The notes under the pieces are model-generated. The model made no database searches, was not told where the DNA came from, and saw only the letters and a program-made list of their open reading frames with translations. Shown one piece after another: positions 22,001 to 32,472 of a stretch of DNA of 64,000 nucleotides. Location: contig JAJTUP010000041.1 of NCBI GenBank assembly GCA_021399435.1, positions 434,001 through 498,000 of the forward strand, written 5' to 3'. A program made the translations under genes and the position numbers. Each line of letters begins with the position of its first letter. Position 1 is the stretch's first letter. Origin of the DNA: Diaporthe sp. PMI_573. Its lineage: Eukaryota; Ascomycota; Sordariomycetes; Diaporthales; Diaporthaceae.

Positions 22001-24671
22001 GAGCGGGCGGCTCGTGGCCCATGGTTGGTGGCCCGGACACGGTCTTGACGGTGAGTCGACGGGCGACAGGCAGATTAAGTTTGCGGGTGTTTTGGTCGCC
22101 AGTTGCCCGTTGCCCTTGGCCCCTGTGCCCTCGGCCCTCTGCCCTTGCTGTGGTGACATCCTTCCTGCCCAGGACCCTGAGCAGCTGAAGTCAATTTGCC
22201 ACGGGGTCGACGTAGCTCATGCCCACGCACTGGCACGTTCATGACCGCCAGCAGAGTCAGGGCAGTCCCATGAAGACGACAGGGCTGACAAGCACCAGCC
22301 AGGCAAAGTCGAGAGGATGAGAGGACGGAGAAGACGGGCTAGCACGCTGGCATGTCTCCGAGTGAATGGGTCACGACGGGACAGGACCGAACCTTTTTGA
22401 TGGCGTGCACAGGGAGGGTCCCAGCTGTCCCAGCTGTCCCAGTCTCAGGCAGGACGCTGGCAGGACGTGATTCTATTGTTGGCGTGTCGACGGGATGTTT
22501 GCTGAGTGAGGATGATCCTGGCGTGGACTTGTGGTTGCCAGCGCATCGCCATTCGCACGGCATGGGCACAGACTACATTTTCTTTTTGGATTTGGATTAG
22601 GCTACGGATTTTGAGAAGCAAGCGGGCAAGCGTGGAAGAGTGGGTTGGAGGGGCGGAAGGAAGGAAAGGCAAGGGCAGCAAGGGAAGGAAGGACAAGGCA
22701 GGGCAAGGCATGGCAAGGGAAGGAAGCCGTTTGACTGCGGGAGGGTTGTGGAGTAGAGCTCCAGTTCCAAAGTACCGAGATACCCAGGTACATGTTACCT
22801 ACCGTAACCGTAACATGTGGCTGGCTGGCTGCACCTCCTTCCCAAATGGCGCAATGAGCAGAAAACCGACCAGCCAGACAACTCACAGAGAAAAAAAGAA
22901 GCACTCCGACCAAGGACCAGACCAACCACCTCGACCCCTCATCCCTGCTCGCTGCTACCCCCACGTTTTACAACGCAGCACACACTGGGAAACAACAGCA
23001 CGCGGGCAGCAAGCAGGCGCACCTCAACGCCCTGTCCTGCCTGTGGTTGCTTTCTGCGTGCGTGAGTGAACTTGTGTGCAGCGAAGACGGAGAGACAGAA
23101 GTACTCCGTACCTAGGTACTGTACCTAGAGAGAGAGAGAGGAGAGAGATGGTGAGTTGTTGCCTCTGTTTGCTGCGACTCCCCTACCGTCCTTCCTGCAC
23201 TCCCTGCCTCCACGACCCAGAAGACGCTAGACTAGCAGGGCGGTAGCTACCAGCCGCATACCTCCCCTTGCTCCCCCCCCCCAACGTTCTTGCCCTCTCT
23301 CCGCCAGTCTGTCTGCCTCTAAGCTCCCGAGGCCTCAACCCTGCCCTTCTCGCCCGCCTCTGCAGGCTGTCTGGCTGTCCAGGTACCCTTTACCAACCTC
23401 AAGCTCTGCTCTTTTCTTGCCTCCCATCGCAGACAGTCGCCGTCGCAGCTGGCCTATTACAGTAACAACACAACACACACAGTACCGTGCGTCTTTATTG
23501 CTGCAGTCAGTCTGTGGATCGATAAATACTATTTCTATAGTCTGCATACTTTTATCTACACCAGGTACCTCCGTACTTATTAGATACAACGTTCCTTCAT
23601 GTATCCATAATATGTTATGGCAGTTGCCAACCACGCGATTTCCCAGTGCTGCCTCCTTCCCATTCCCACACTTTCACCGACTCCCACTTGACTTGGACTT
23701 GCAGCAGTCTCGACTCGACTCGACTCGACTGCTGTCACAAGTCAAAAGTGGCCGGGAATAAATCTAACACCGTCAGCCTCAACGCCCCCATCTCGTCTGT
23801 TCTCTCCCGACTTTGTTCGTGTCTGATCTAATTAGTCTGGAACTTTGTCACGACACGACCACGTCCACGTCCACGTCCAACCGCGGGTGATTGTCCGCCA
23901 ATACCACTCAGTCCTGCACTCAGTCCTGCAGCAACGATTAAGACAACACCACCGCCACCACAACCACCACGACTACTTCTTCACATTGTTCCTCCGCTCA
24001 TGACACCCGCGACGACCACCTCAGATGACCTGCGCCGAGATCGAGTAGAGACACGCCACACAACCACAACATAGCCTTCTCTTACACCCCTCCCACGCCT
24101 CCCACGCCTCTTCGATCCCTCCGTCCAAGCCGTCCAATCTTGGACCACCACGCTGCACCTGTCGTGCTTCCTCCTCCTTCCTCCCGTCTGCCGTTCGCCG
24201 CCCGCCTGCTGCCGCCCATCCGCCCCGACATCAGCCTCCAGTCCTGTCACTGTCAGCCCTTTTATGCTGGCAGTGATCCAGGGCACCCGCTCCATGGGCG
24301 CGCCATGTTCTCCATGCAACGATCCCTTTCTTCGCCCGTCCTGCACGCCTCAGAGCCTGCCCGTATGTTCTACACCACGTCAGACAGACAGTACCAGTTG
24401 CACTTCCCAAGTGCTTCTACGTGTCTACCTGCTCCTCCCTCCTTTCAACCTGCTCTGCTCCCCTCTCCCAGCCTTACTGTCCAGGACAGTCCGCCCTGTC
24501 TTGTCGCCCTGCAGCTAGGCTGACCAGTCCTCGCCAACAGCTCCCCCCGCGGAAAGGTCGTCAACTCCTCCCTCCCCGGACCGTCATGTCGAGTCCTCTG
24601 TCCCTCGACGAGTACACCCGAGCAGCCCCTCATTGTCCGACATATCCCCAGGCACTTCCCGCGACAGCGAC
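19004..24671. other. 5.7 kb stretch without a supported gene
   Basis: Many ORFs overlap here on both strands but none has a family signature, plausible codon pattern or start context. The last ~1.4 kb (from 23,260) is strongly pyrimidine-rich on the + strand, as long fungal 5' leaders are. Simple repeats are present: GCTGGC units at about 21,510-21,537, an AG run at about 23,128-23,148, and a CGACT run near 23,710-23,730. A long 5' UTR or an unannotated non-coding transcript for the large downstream gene is possible. Confidence 0.45.
21035..21054. repeat. 20 bp perfect palindrome
   Basis: CCATGGACCATGGTCCATGG equals its own reverse complement. It lies inside a local cluster of further CCATG/CATGG motifs (21003-21075). 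Confidence 0.8.
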
Positions 24672-27600
24672 ATGCCACTCCCCACTCGCCACAGCGAGGA
24701 CCTCCCGCGGCCCGCGAGCGCAATACACCCTACAAGCCCGGTTTTCAGAAGAGCCATCGTCGCCCAGCCGTCGCCTCCCATCCCCACCCCACCTCCCGCC
24801 TCGAATAACCCGGACCCGGCACCGAACAATGCTCCCCGGGACGATCATCAGAGGCTCCCTTCCGCACTGAGGGCTCCCGTCAAGATCCCCCAGCCCCTCA
24901 TCACCGACGCCTCCCTGTATACGAACTCGTACTTGGCGCCGGTTGACGCGGCAGAGAGCACGTCGCTAGACGAGCTCGCCCATCTGGTCCGGTTATCAAA
25001 ATACCAGGAGCGCAAGCGCGCCAACACGAGAATTCGCCTGCAGCGCACCCTGGTTTCCACCGCCCTCTCTGCACGGCTCACCCGCTGCGGGGAGATCGCC
25101 CAGCGGAACCTGGCCGAGTGCTTCCGCACCGAGGACAAGAAGAGCTTTGCGACTCTCTACGGCGCAGTACAGGATGTCCGCAAGAGCTGCGACGAGGTCA
25201 GGAGGTATGCCCTCCTCGAGCCCGAGGTAGAGCTGCTGCACTCCCCCGGGATGGTGTCGTCCGAAAGTTTGGAAACACCCACAGGCTCCGTTGTCGCTGC
25301 CGGCCCCATGGCTGGCTCGACCGTCCCCTTCCTCCACGATATCTCGGCCGACGCCAGGGAGACCTTTCTCAGTTTCCTGTCCAAGATTAGGAACGACCCG
25401 GACTACCTGGCCACCCGGATATGCTCCCTGTCCAACTCGGAACGTGCCGCCATCACCAACTTCCACTCCGGCTTGGATCCGGTCGAGTCCGTCCTGCCGC
25501 TTTACAACAGGCCCCACATGCGCGGCCCTGGCATCTCCAACAGGCACCTGTCTAACAATCCTAGCCCAGTTGAGCGCTTGCTATCCTTCCAAAGACACGA
25601 TGCCCTGTCCGCACTCATCTATACGTGCTTTGCTAATTCAGCAGGTCCCGACAGTGCTGAGGATAAGCGCCGGACCGATGTCTGGGCTAACGCGTGCGCC
25701 CGTCTCATTTCCAAGTCTGCCACCGAATCCAAGTCCGGGAATGAGAACGTTCCCATTGAGCCCGTCCTCATCCACGTCCTCAATGTTTGGTCAAGCATGC
25801 GCGACTGGGCAGGCCGCTCGAATATGGAGTGGTACCTCATGAAGATACTCGAGGATGGAGCCTTTCTTTTGGATCGCGCCGAGGACCAGCACGGCACCCG
25901 GTTCAACATATCGGACTGGACGTCCAAGGACCAGATTGCCGCGGACGAGTTCTATGATCGTGCTACTGACGAGCTTTTTGCCATCCTGGACGACGAGGAC
26001 GCCACCGGCCTCCCAGAGGGCCTGCTCGAGATAGGAAACCAGATCCTCAAGCGCCTGGACCACAAGTATGTCGACAGCACCAGGAAATGGTTCGTCTACA
26101 AGTGGCTCTTCTCGGTCTGGCTTCTCGGGGTCGTCGTTCACCCAGAAACCCATGGGATGATGACGGATTACCACATCACAGAGTACGGCAGGCAGAAGAT
26201 CCTCAAACAAGTCGCCATGAGAGCCTCCAGCATCGTCGTGGACATGCTTTGGAAGACTGGACCGGTCTCGACCCCCCCCAGGGTCAAGGCCCACGTCGAG
26301 AATATCCTTGGTCGCTTCAAAAACTCCCGCTACAAACCTCGCCCGAGGCTGCTCAGGGCCAGGTCCATCACATCGCTGCGGGAGACCGCCGAGGTGCACC
26401 CGTATCTCGTAGTGAGCCCTGCCGATCTGGTCACACTCGTTAATGCCCTCTTTCCTGAGAAGAGGCCCATGTCGTCCGCCTCGATCCGCTCCGGTGCCCC
26501 TTCCATTTCCGGCATGTCAACCATCTCCCAGCCCATGTCGATGGCCACGTCAAGAAGCAACAACTTCGAGACAGCTTCTATCATCAGCACAAGTGTGTCT
26601 TCCGTCCTGAGTGATACAAGCACAGCGGCAGAGACAACGATCGAGCCGCAGGTTACTGGGACGTCTGCGAGATCCTCGCCTCCACTTGGTCCTCGCCCAA
26701 GCCAGGAGTACATGAGTAATTATGAGGATGATGGATACCGACTCCGCCTTGCCCTCCATGAGATGACCCAGATCCTTGGCGTTGAGACTTGCTGCGGCTC
26801 ATGCCACCCATGTGCTGAGCGATGGGCTGTACTTTTTATCTCCTCGGATGGGAAATCTCTCTCTACGCAGATGACCTACGACCCGGATGACGAACCGGAG
26901 GAGGAGAACTCTTCGTCCCTAAGCGAGACTGACGATGATGACCTGGACGACGATCGGCCGGAGCTCGACAAGGACTATCATCAGCTTCGTGACTCCATCT
27001 TGAAGCTTGTTGAGGACTTTGAGATCCCGCAGACTTCGGAACAAGGGACTGGGAAATTTAGCAACAGGACGTCGACGCTGAAGAAGTACCGTTCCAAGAA
27101 CAAGATAATCACGACTGAGAAAGCAAGACCTGGGAGCCCCAGTCGGAATCCATACCGTCGAAGGGCAGTTGGTCAGGACAGTCCTACAAGGACCGGCTCG
27201 CCTCTCGCCGCGGGCGACAAAGGGAAGGAAGCCGAGGGCAGAGGCCAGGAGTCGTTCGAGTCCACGCCAGTTCTCGTAGCCATGCTGCAAGCTGCCGCCG
27301 CCCAAGCCCGGGCTCAGTCGGACTTTGTGGGCTCGCTCTCCTATTTCAGGACACTGCAACAGCTCAACGCTCTGTCTTCGTCATCCCTTCGGGCGGATGG
27401 CTTCGCAACATTGTTGAACATCTTCAGCCGAGGACCCCGGGACTCTATCCGGCGTTCTGCCTCTGCCATCGAGGAATACGATGCCTGGCTCGTCTGGCTC
27501 AAGCAATCGCAAGAGCGCGCTGAGGGTCTCATTGGCTCCATGATGAGGCGTCTGCGAGCGCTGCGCGATAAGATGTGGTACGTTACTGACGTCCAGAACT

Positions 27601-29951
27601 CGGGGCCATATTTGCATTCTCGCCAAATTGCCGTGGCCCTCAAGTCGATGGGCACGCGCCACAAGCGCAACAACTACAATCGAAGCCGTAGCATACCCCG
27701 TGGTTCTGCGACAGCGTACCTCTTCCGCACGGAGTCTCAAATTATTGACCTCCTAGCTGCGAATGAGGAACGGGGTGGCCCGAACAAGCTGTCTGACGAC
27801 CAAGCCGAGAAGACATCCAGGTTCCTGGAGGAGTACGGAATCGAGAATTTCTGCCGTGGCGAAGAGCGTATCCATCGGTTCTGCTGTGAGGTCAAAACAT
27901 GTATTGGCAAACTCGTTGGTGATAACATCATGGACGGGCCGGTGCTCTGGAGCAGTGAGCTCTACCTCCGGGACAAGAAACTGCTAGAGACCCCGTCTGT
28001 GCGAAGAGACGGTCCACTGTCGTCTTTCCACAACGACGATGCCAGCAGCATCATGAGCGAGCCAGAGAGGCGATTTACGCCTGCATCAAGCAGGCCAGGC
28101 TCGCTTGCAAGAGACTTGAGGGGGATGGCGTCAGTTGCCAGCTTTGATTCGGCACGATACGGTTACTCGCGTGCCAGCACGGCGATAAGCGACATCATGG
28201 ACTCGGGGGATTACTTTGGGCATTCCTCGCCCGTCCACACCATCGACAGCGCGTCGACATACTGGTCGCCATTCCAGTCCATCACATCAGCAAGCTCGAC
28301 GACTTCTCGGGCTCACAGTCCCACCACGAGCATCACTAATTTTAGTGGTTCCATGTACGGGCCACATATTCACGCAAATCACGGGCTTGCCCGTCCAGGC
28401 ACCTCGGTGTCTAATAGCGATACGATCCAGCAGCAGCGGCTGAATGATGACAAAACGAGATTCCTCAACGACCTCCGACAGACTCTGACGAGCTTGTTGC
28501 TCAGTGACCTGGGGAACCTGATCTTCTCCAGAGGGTCAGAAACAGACGGCTGGTTCGAGGATCTCGGTCAGGATTGCATCGACCGCCGTGATGCCAACGA
28601 GAGAAAGGCCAAGAAGCTGCGGTCCAGGCTCCGGGTCATTGCTCGAAAGGAAAGCTTCGGCAACCTCCGAGACGCCAACAACGCTGCTGATGCAGCAGCT
28701 CTGAACCAGAGCACGTCCGAGTCGCAGCCCGCGACCGGTGCTCAACCAAACCGGGACAACGAGAGTTCCGCGACCAGCGATACGTTGCCGGGCAAGAAGT
28801 CCTCGAAGCCCAGCCGGGAGAATCTTGCCGAATTCCCGTTCACTGGCGCATACCAGCGCTTGTTGAGGATGTTTTGTGTCCACCCTGACCCATATGCCAA
28901 GCTCAACGCTCTTTTCGAGCTGGAGCATCTTATTGTTGCATCCCTGAGTTCTGGAAGCCCCCGCCGCAGGCTAGCATGGCTGCGCTCGGCAGAGCTCGAA
29001 GCAGAGAAATACGGCCAAGGAGGTCACTGCAGGCCGTTCGAGGAGGCCATCGACAACCTCCGCGAGCGCAGGTCTTTGACACTCCAGCCGCCCGGTCTCG
29101 GCAGTAACCGCATGTCGAGCGGCAACATCAACTCGGAAACTCGGTCTGTCGTCAACACATCCTCGGCAGCGTCCAACACAGATGCCGTCGCCACAGTCCT
29201 GCAATCGCTATTCCGCAACGCAGAAATTCGCCCGGCGACCCTCTTCCGTGACCTCCAGTTCATCGCCAGTTTCGTACCTGCTAGCGTTCTCGACAAGACC
29301 GACCGCGGCAAGGCTTTCTGGGACTGCGCGATTGCGGCTCTGGGCCTCAAGCAGGAGGTCTGCAGGACCATGGTCGAGATGGCAGATGAGCTCGTGGGTG
29401 TGTACACCCAGACCAGGAGGGGCAACCCACCGGCACCGGAGAGCACGGCCAGCTCATCAGTCACCGGCGAGGACGAAGCTCGGGCGCAGAGGCCTTCACC
29501 AAGTGCGGAGCAGCAGGCCTCTCGCACGGCCTCGACCAACCCGCCCACGCCGCCGCCGCCGAGCACCACGTACCGTCTTGAGGACGCAGCCCGCATGTGG
29601 ACCATCACAGCCAAGGAGGGCGACCCGACGAGCCAGAGGGAGCTTGCGCTCTTCTACCTGTCCAACCCGGAGCTGGTCGACCGGACTACGCTGCCGCTGT
29701 CGAAGCCCCGTGAGGTCTTCAAGGAGGCCATCATGGAAAAGTACGGCGGGGGCTACGGCGCGCGTGTCGGTGCCGGGCAGCCTCATCGTCCGGGCACGGC
29801 AGGCCACGGCCAGGGTACAGACGGAGGCAGGCGAGACGTCAGGAGCGATGGCGCGCTGATGTGTGTTGCCATCCACTGGATGGAAGCTGCCGAGCAGGGC
29901 GGCGACGAGCTCGCGAGGACCTTCCTGGGTCAAAATGACCTGGGATTGTAA
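24672..29951 (+). CDS. Very large intronless-looking regulatory protein (possible RasGAP-like fold)
   Basis: An uninterrupted frame of about 1,759 codons from ATG 24672; the frame stays open upstream but without an ATG. The N-terminal ~70 residues are Pro/Ser-rich. A long helical region follows, including FVYKWLFSVWLLGVVVHPET with a following ITEYGRQKILKQVAMRA, whose pattern recalls the 'FLR-PAI-P' helix of RasGAP-type GTPase-activating domains; this is weak evidence. Next come Ser-rich linkers, a Cys-containing block (ETCCGSCHPCAERWAV), an acidic patch, more helices, and a C-terminal segment resembling Sel1-type repeats (AARMWTITAKEGDPTSQREL, AIHWMEAAEQGGDELARTF). Probably a cytosolic signalling scaffold; the GAP activity is not established. 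Confidence 0.75.
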   Translation: MPLPTRHSEDLPRPASAIHPTSPVFRRAIVAQPSPPIPTPPPASNNPDPAPNNAPRDDHQRLPSALRAPVKIPQPLITDASLYTNSYLAPVDAAESTSLDELAHLVRLSKYQERKRANTRIRLQRTLVSTALSARLTRCGEIAQRNLAECFRTEDKKSFATLYGAVQDVRKSCDEVRRYALLEPEVELLHSPGMVSSESLETPTGSVVAAGPMAGSTVPFLHDISADARETFLSFLSKIRNDPDYLATRICSLSNSERAAITNFHSGLDPVESVLPLYNRPHMRGPGISNRHLSNNPSPVERLLSFQRHDALSALIYTCFANSAGPDSAEDKRRTDVWANACARLISKSATESKSGNENVPIEPVLIHVLNVWSSMRDWAGRSNMEWYLMKILEDGAFLLDRAEDQHGTRFNISDWTSKDQIAADEFYDRATDELFAILDDEDATGLPEGLLEIGNQILKRLDHKYVDSTRKWFVYKWLFSVWLLGVVVHPETHGMMTDYHITEYGRQKILKQVAMRASSIVVDMLWKTGPVSTPPRVKAHVENILGRFKNSRYKPRPRLLRARSITSLRETAEVHPYLVVSPADLVTLVNALFPEKRPMSSASIRSGAPSISGMSTISQPMSMATSRSNNFETASIISTSVSSVLSDTSTAAETTIEPQVTGTSARSSPPLGPRPSQEYMSNYEDDGYRLRLALHEMTQILGVETCCGSCHPCAERWAVLFISSDGKSLSTQMTYDPDDEPEEENSSSLSETDDDDLDDDRPELDKDYHQLRDSILKLVEDFEIPQTSEQGTGKFSNRTSTLKKYRSKNKIITTEKARPGSPSRNPYRRRAVGQDSPTRTGSPLAAGDKGKEAEGRGQESFESTPVLVAMLQAAAAQARAQSDFVGSLSYFRTLQQLNALSSSSLRADGFATLLNIFSRGPRDSIRRSASAIEEYDAWLVWLKQSQERAEGLIGSMMRRLRALRDKMWYVTDVQNSGPYLHSRQIAVALKSMGTRHKRNNYNRSRSIPRGSATAYLFRTESQIIDLLAANEERGGPNKLSDDQAEKTSRFLEEYGIENFCRGEERIHRFCCEVKTCIGKLVGDNIMDGPVLWSSELYLRDKKLLETPSVRRDGPLSSFHNDDASSIMSEPERRFTPASSRPGSLARDLRGMASVASFDSARYGYSRASTAISDIMDSGDYFGHSSPVHTIDSASTYWSPFQSITSASSTTSRAHSPTTSITNFSGSMYGPHIHANHGLARPGTSVSNSDTIQQQRLNDDKTRFLNDLRQTLTSLLLSDLGNLIFSRGSETDGWFEDLGQDCIDRRDANERKAKKLRSRLRVIARKESFGNLRDANNAADAAALNQSTSESQPATGAQPNRDNESSATSDTLPGKKSSKPSRENLAEFPFTGAYQRLLRMFCVHPDPYAKLNALFELEHLIVASLSSGSPRRRLAWLRSAELEAEKYGQGGHCRPFEEAIDNLRERRSLTLQPPGLGSNRMSSGNINSETRSVVNTSSAASNTDAVATVLQSLFRNAEIRPATLFRDLQFIASFVPASVLDKTDRGKAFWDCAIAALGLKQEVCRTMVEMADELVGVYTQTRRGNPPAPESTASSSVTGEDEARAQRPSPSAEQQASRTASTNPPTPPPPSTTYRLEDAARMWTITAKEGDPTSQRELALFYLSNPELVDRTTLPLSKPREVFKEAIMEKYGGGYGARVGAGQPHRPGTAGHGQGTDGGRRDVRSDGALMCVAIHWMEAAEQGGDELARTFLGQNDLGL

Positions 29952-31152
29952 GTAAGTGGGAGATGTAACCCTAGGGATGCTAATCAGCGCAGGGAGAGGG
30001 GGCTCGACTAAAGGTGTTTGTGTCGTTTTGCCTTGACCATTTACGTTACCCATCTTACGCATTGCATACATGTCTAGGTTGGACCTGTGTGGCATTTTAC
30101 GTCGGGATAAGCCTCTCAGCGCACGAATATTATGATAGGAATTGATGACCGGTCTGGGGATGGAACTGAAGCATTTACGATGTGCCCGTTCTATATGGGT
30201 AGGCTTTTCAAACTTTTTTTGTTTTCTTCCTCCATTCTTGTTCTGTTTCGGCTCGGTTGCTGGGCAGCTTGATGGTTTAATTGTTTTTTTCACGAGACTC
30301 CTTGTATCTATTTACATAACTTATTATACCCCATATACAGCGTCAATAGATACAGAAGCATTGCTCTTTTTTTTTTTGGTCAATGAAAGACGGGTCGGGA
30401 CATGTGTTGCACACACACCCACCTCCCGTATTATTATCTCTTAATCTCTTCGGGCAATTTATGAAGGCCTGAGTCACATGGCGAAGGCACTTTGACGGTG
30501 CTTGACGGTGCTTGACGGTGCTTGACGGCGTCACACTAACTCGTGTCTTGCGATAGCAAATCTCACTGTTATCGTCGATAAGACAGACACATTGTTTCTT
30601 GTCCTTATAGGATACTCATCGCCGTTTCCAGCTTAGTAGAGGAACTCAAAGAATACAAATAGTCCATTTTCTCATAATCTCTGTTCTGTCTGTCCCCCCC
30701 TCTCTCTCTGTGTGTGTATGTACTATGTGTGCAACAGCACACACGTGCCGAGAATTCCTTGTACCACCAAATTGCCGCCCAACACGTGCATGTGCATGTG
30801 CATTTTGTTAGTTCGGAATGGAATGAGAAAAACCCGGGTCCTCGGTTGGCTGCATGTCTCAGCCCCGGGTCTCAGCCGGTCCTCAGCCTCATTTTGGGAT
30901 TTCTTCAACCACCACCCACCGAGCTGACCAGATGACGCACACTCGGGGACCCGAGGCGGCGGATCACCCGTAACCCGTGTCTCATTTTTTTTTGTTTTGT
31001 CTTTTTCTCTCTCTGTCTTCTCTTGCACACACACTCTCTTTCTCACCCTCTCTCTCTCTCTCTCTCAGTGAACAGTTCTGTTTGTCAAGTCAGCCCCGCT
31101 CGCTCGTCATCCCCCCGACGCGTGGGGGGGGGGGGGGGGGAGCGTGGGGAGG
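29952..31152. other. Intergenic between convergent genes, simple repeats
   Basis: It holds the 3' flanks of the large gene and the first oxygenase gene. A 10 bp unit (TTGACGGTGC) is repeated about four times at 30491-30530, CT runs occur at 31049-31068, and a G run of about 19 lies at 31122-31140, just past the oxygenase stop codon. No gene seen. Confidence 0.5.
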
Positions 31153-32472
31153 TCAGCCAGTCCCAGTCCCCTTGGTATCGTGCATGGCCTTCACGCGGCG
31201 CTGCACCCAGTCGTAGCAGCTGACCTCGTCGTACCTGCTGACCCCGCCCGAGGCCTCGACGCAGCTGTCGAGGACGGCGCAGCTCTCGTCCATGTTGAAG
31301 CCGAAGAAGAAGGGCATGCTGACGCGCTCCCGGCCCTGGCCCGACAATGACGTGTTGATGGCCCGGTGCACAGTCGACACGTACATGTCGTTTGTTATCC
31401 GCTGCAGGTAGTCTGCTATGTTCACCACGAAGGTCCCCGGGACGGGCGGGGCGTTGAGCCACTGGCCCTCCCGCGAGAGGACCTGCAGGCCGGGCACGTT
31501 GTCCTGGTGGAGGATCGTGAAGAGCTGGAAGTCTGTGTGGGAGCCTATTGAGACTTGTTCTTGTTCCTTTTGTGCCTGTGGCGGCGGTGAGGGTGAGGGG
31601 GACGGTGATGATGCCGAAATGTGCTCCGGGGACTCCGGGGGTGTCGGCGGCGGCAGGGGAGGGTAGTAGTTCAGGGCGAGGGCTGCGTCCGGGTGGGTCA
31701 CCTTCGCGTCGAAGAAGGTCTCGTCCAGGTCTAGGGAGAGGGCAAAGGACCGCACCAGGGCGCGGGCCAGGACGAGGCAGGACCGCCAGTATGTTATTAC
31801 GGATGGGGCGAAGTTGGGGACTGTCTTTGTCCGGGACCAGGGGAACCGCCTGTGATGAGCATTGGCAACATGGTCATCCTCCTCCTGATCTGCGTCTTCT
31901 ACCCCCGACGAGACGACGCCGTCATCAGCATCCGGCTCGATGCGCAAAAAGGCCCGGACGCGAGGGGGCACGGACTCGAGCGAGGGGCCCACGGCCGGGT
32001 CGCAGCGCGGGTCATATGTCCACGAGAAGGTCTCGCGGTTGTCGACCGACTCGGAGGGGTTGATGCGCTGGGTGCGCGGGGGCTTGTACCCGTTGAAGTA
32101 GGCCGACTGGCGCGCGTCTGCGAGGCACTTCACGTCCTGCGGCTGCCGGAAGAAGGAGAGGCACGCGTCGTGGGCGGCGTCTGTTACCCCCGTGGGGACG
32201 CCGTGGTTCCGGATGTAGAAGAAGCCGTTGTTGGTCGCTGCCGCGTGGATCTGGGCGGCTACTTGTTTCCGGTCGGACAGGAGGGGGCTGAAGATGCCTG
32301 AGATGTCTATTATTGGTATCTCGGATGGTGTTGCGTCGCGCGGTGGGGTGCGGAGGACGGTGCGGTAGACGGGGCCGTTGCCTGAGGAGAGCTGGAGCTG
32401 GAATGTGTCGCCGTCGCCGCTGCCCGGCTCCGGGCGGGACGCTGGGGGAGGTGATGGATTTTGGATGGCCAT
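31153..32472 (-). CDS. 2-oxoglutarate/Fe(II)-dependent oxygenase (isopenicillin-N-synthase-like)
   Basis: Single exon, 439 residues, ATG 32472. The N-terminal DIOX_N region is clear (IPIIDISGIF, NNGFFYIRNHGV). The iron triad is H312 and D314 in SHTDF and H369 in VSTVHRAIN. The 2-oxoglutarate salt-bridge motif is R383-V-S385. The family hydroxylates, desaturates or cyclises small molecules, often in secondary metabolism. Two low-complexity insertions are unusual: an acidic stretch (about residues 185-205) and a Pro/Ser/Gln-rich stretch just before the HxD motif. A second oxygenase of the same family starts 2 kb away in the opposite orientation. Substrate unknown. Confidence 0.88.
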   Translation of the reverse strand: MAIQNPSPPPASRPEPGSGDGDTFQLQLSSGNGPVYRTVLRTPPRDATPSEIPIIDISGIFSPLLSDRKQVAAQIHAAATNNGFFYIRNHGVPTGVTDAAHDACLSFFRQPQDVKCLADARQSAYFNGYKPPRTQRINPSESVDNRETFSWTYDPRCDPAVGPSLESVPPRVRAFLRIEPDADDGVVSSGVEDADQEEDDHVANAHHRRFPWSRTKTVPNFAPSVITYWRSCLVLARALVRSFALSLDLDETFFDAKVTHPDAALALNYYPPLPPPTPPESPEHISASSPSPSPSPPPQAQKEQEQVSIGSHTDFQLFTILHQDNVPGLQVLSREGQWLNAPPVPGTFVVNIADYLQRITNDMYVSTVHRAINTSLSGQGRERVSMPFFFGFNMDESCAVLDSCVEASGGVSRYDEVSCYDWVQRRVKAMHDTKGTGTG

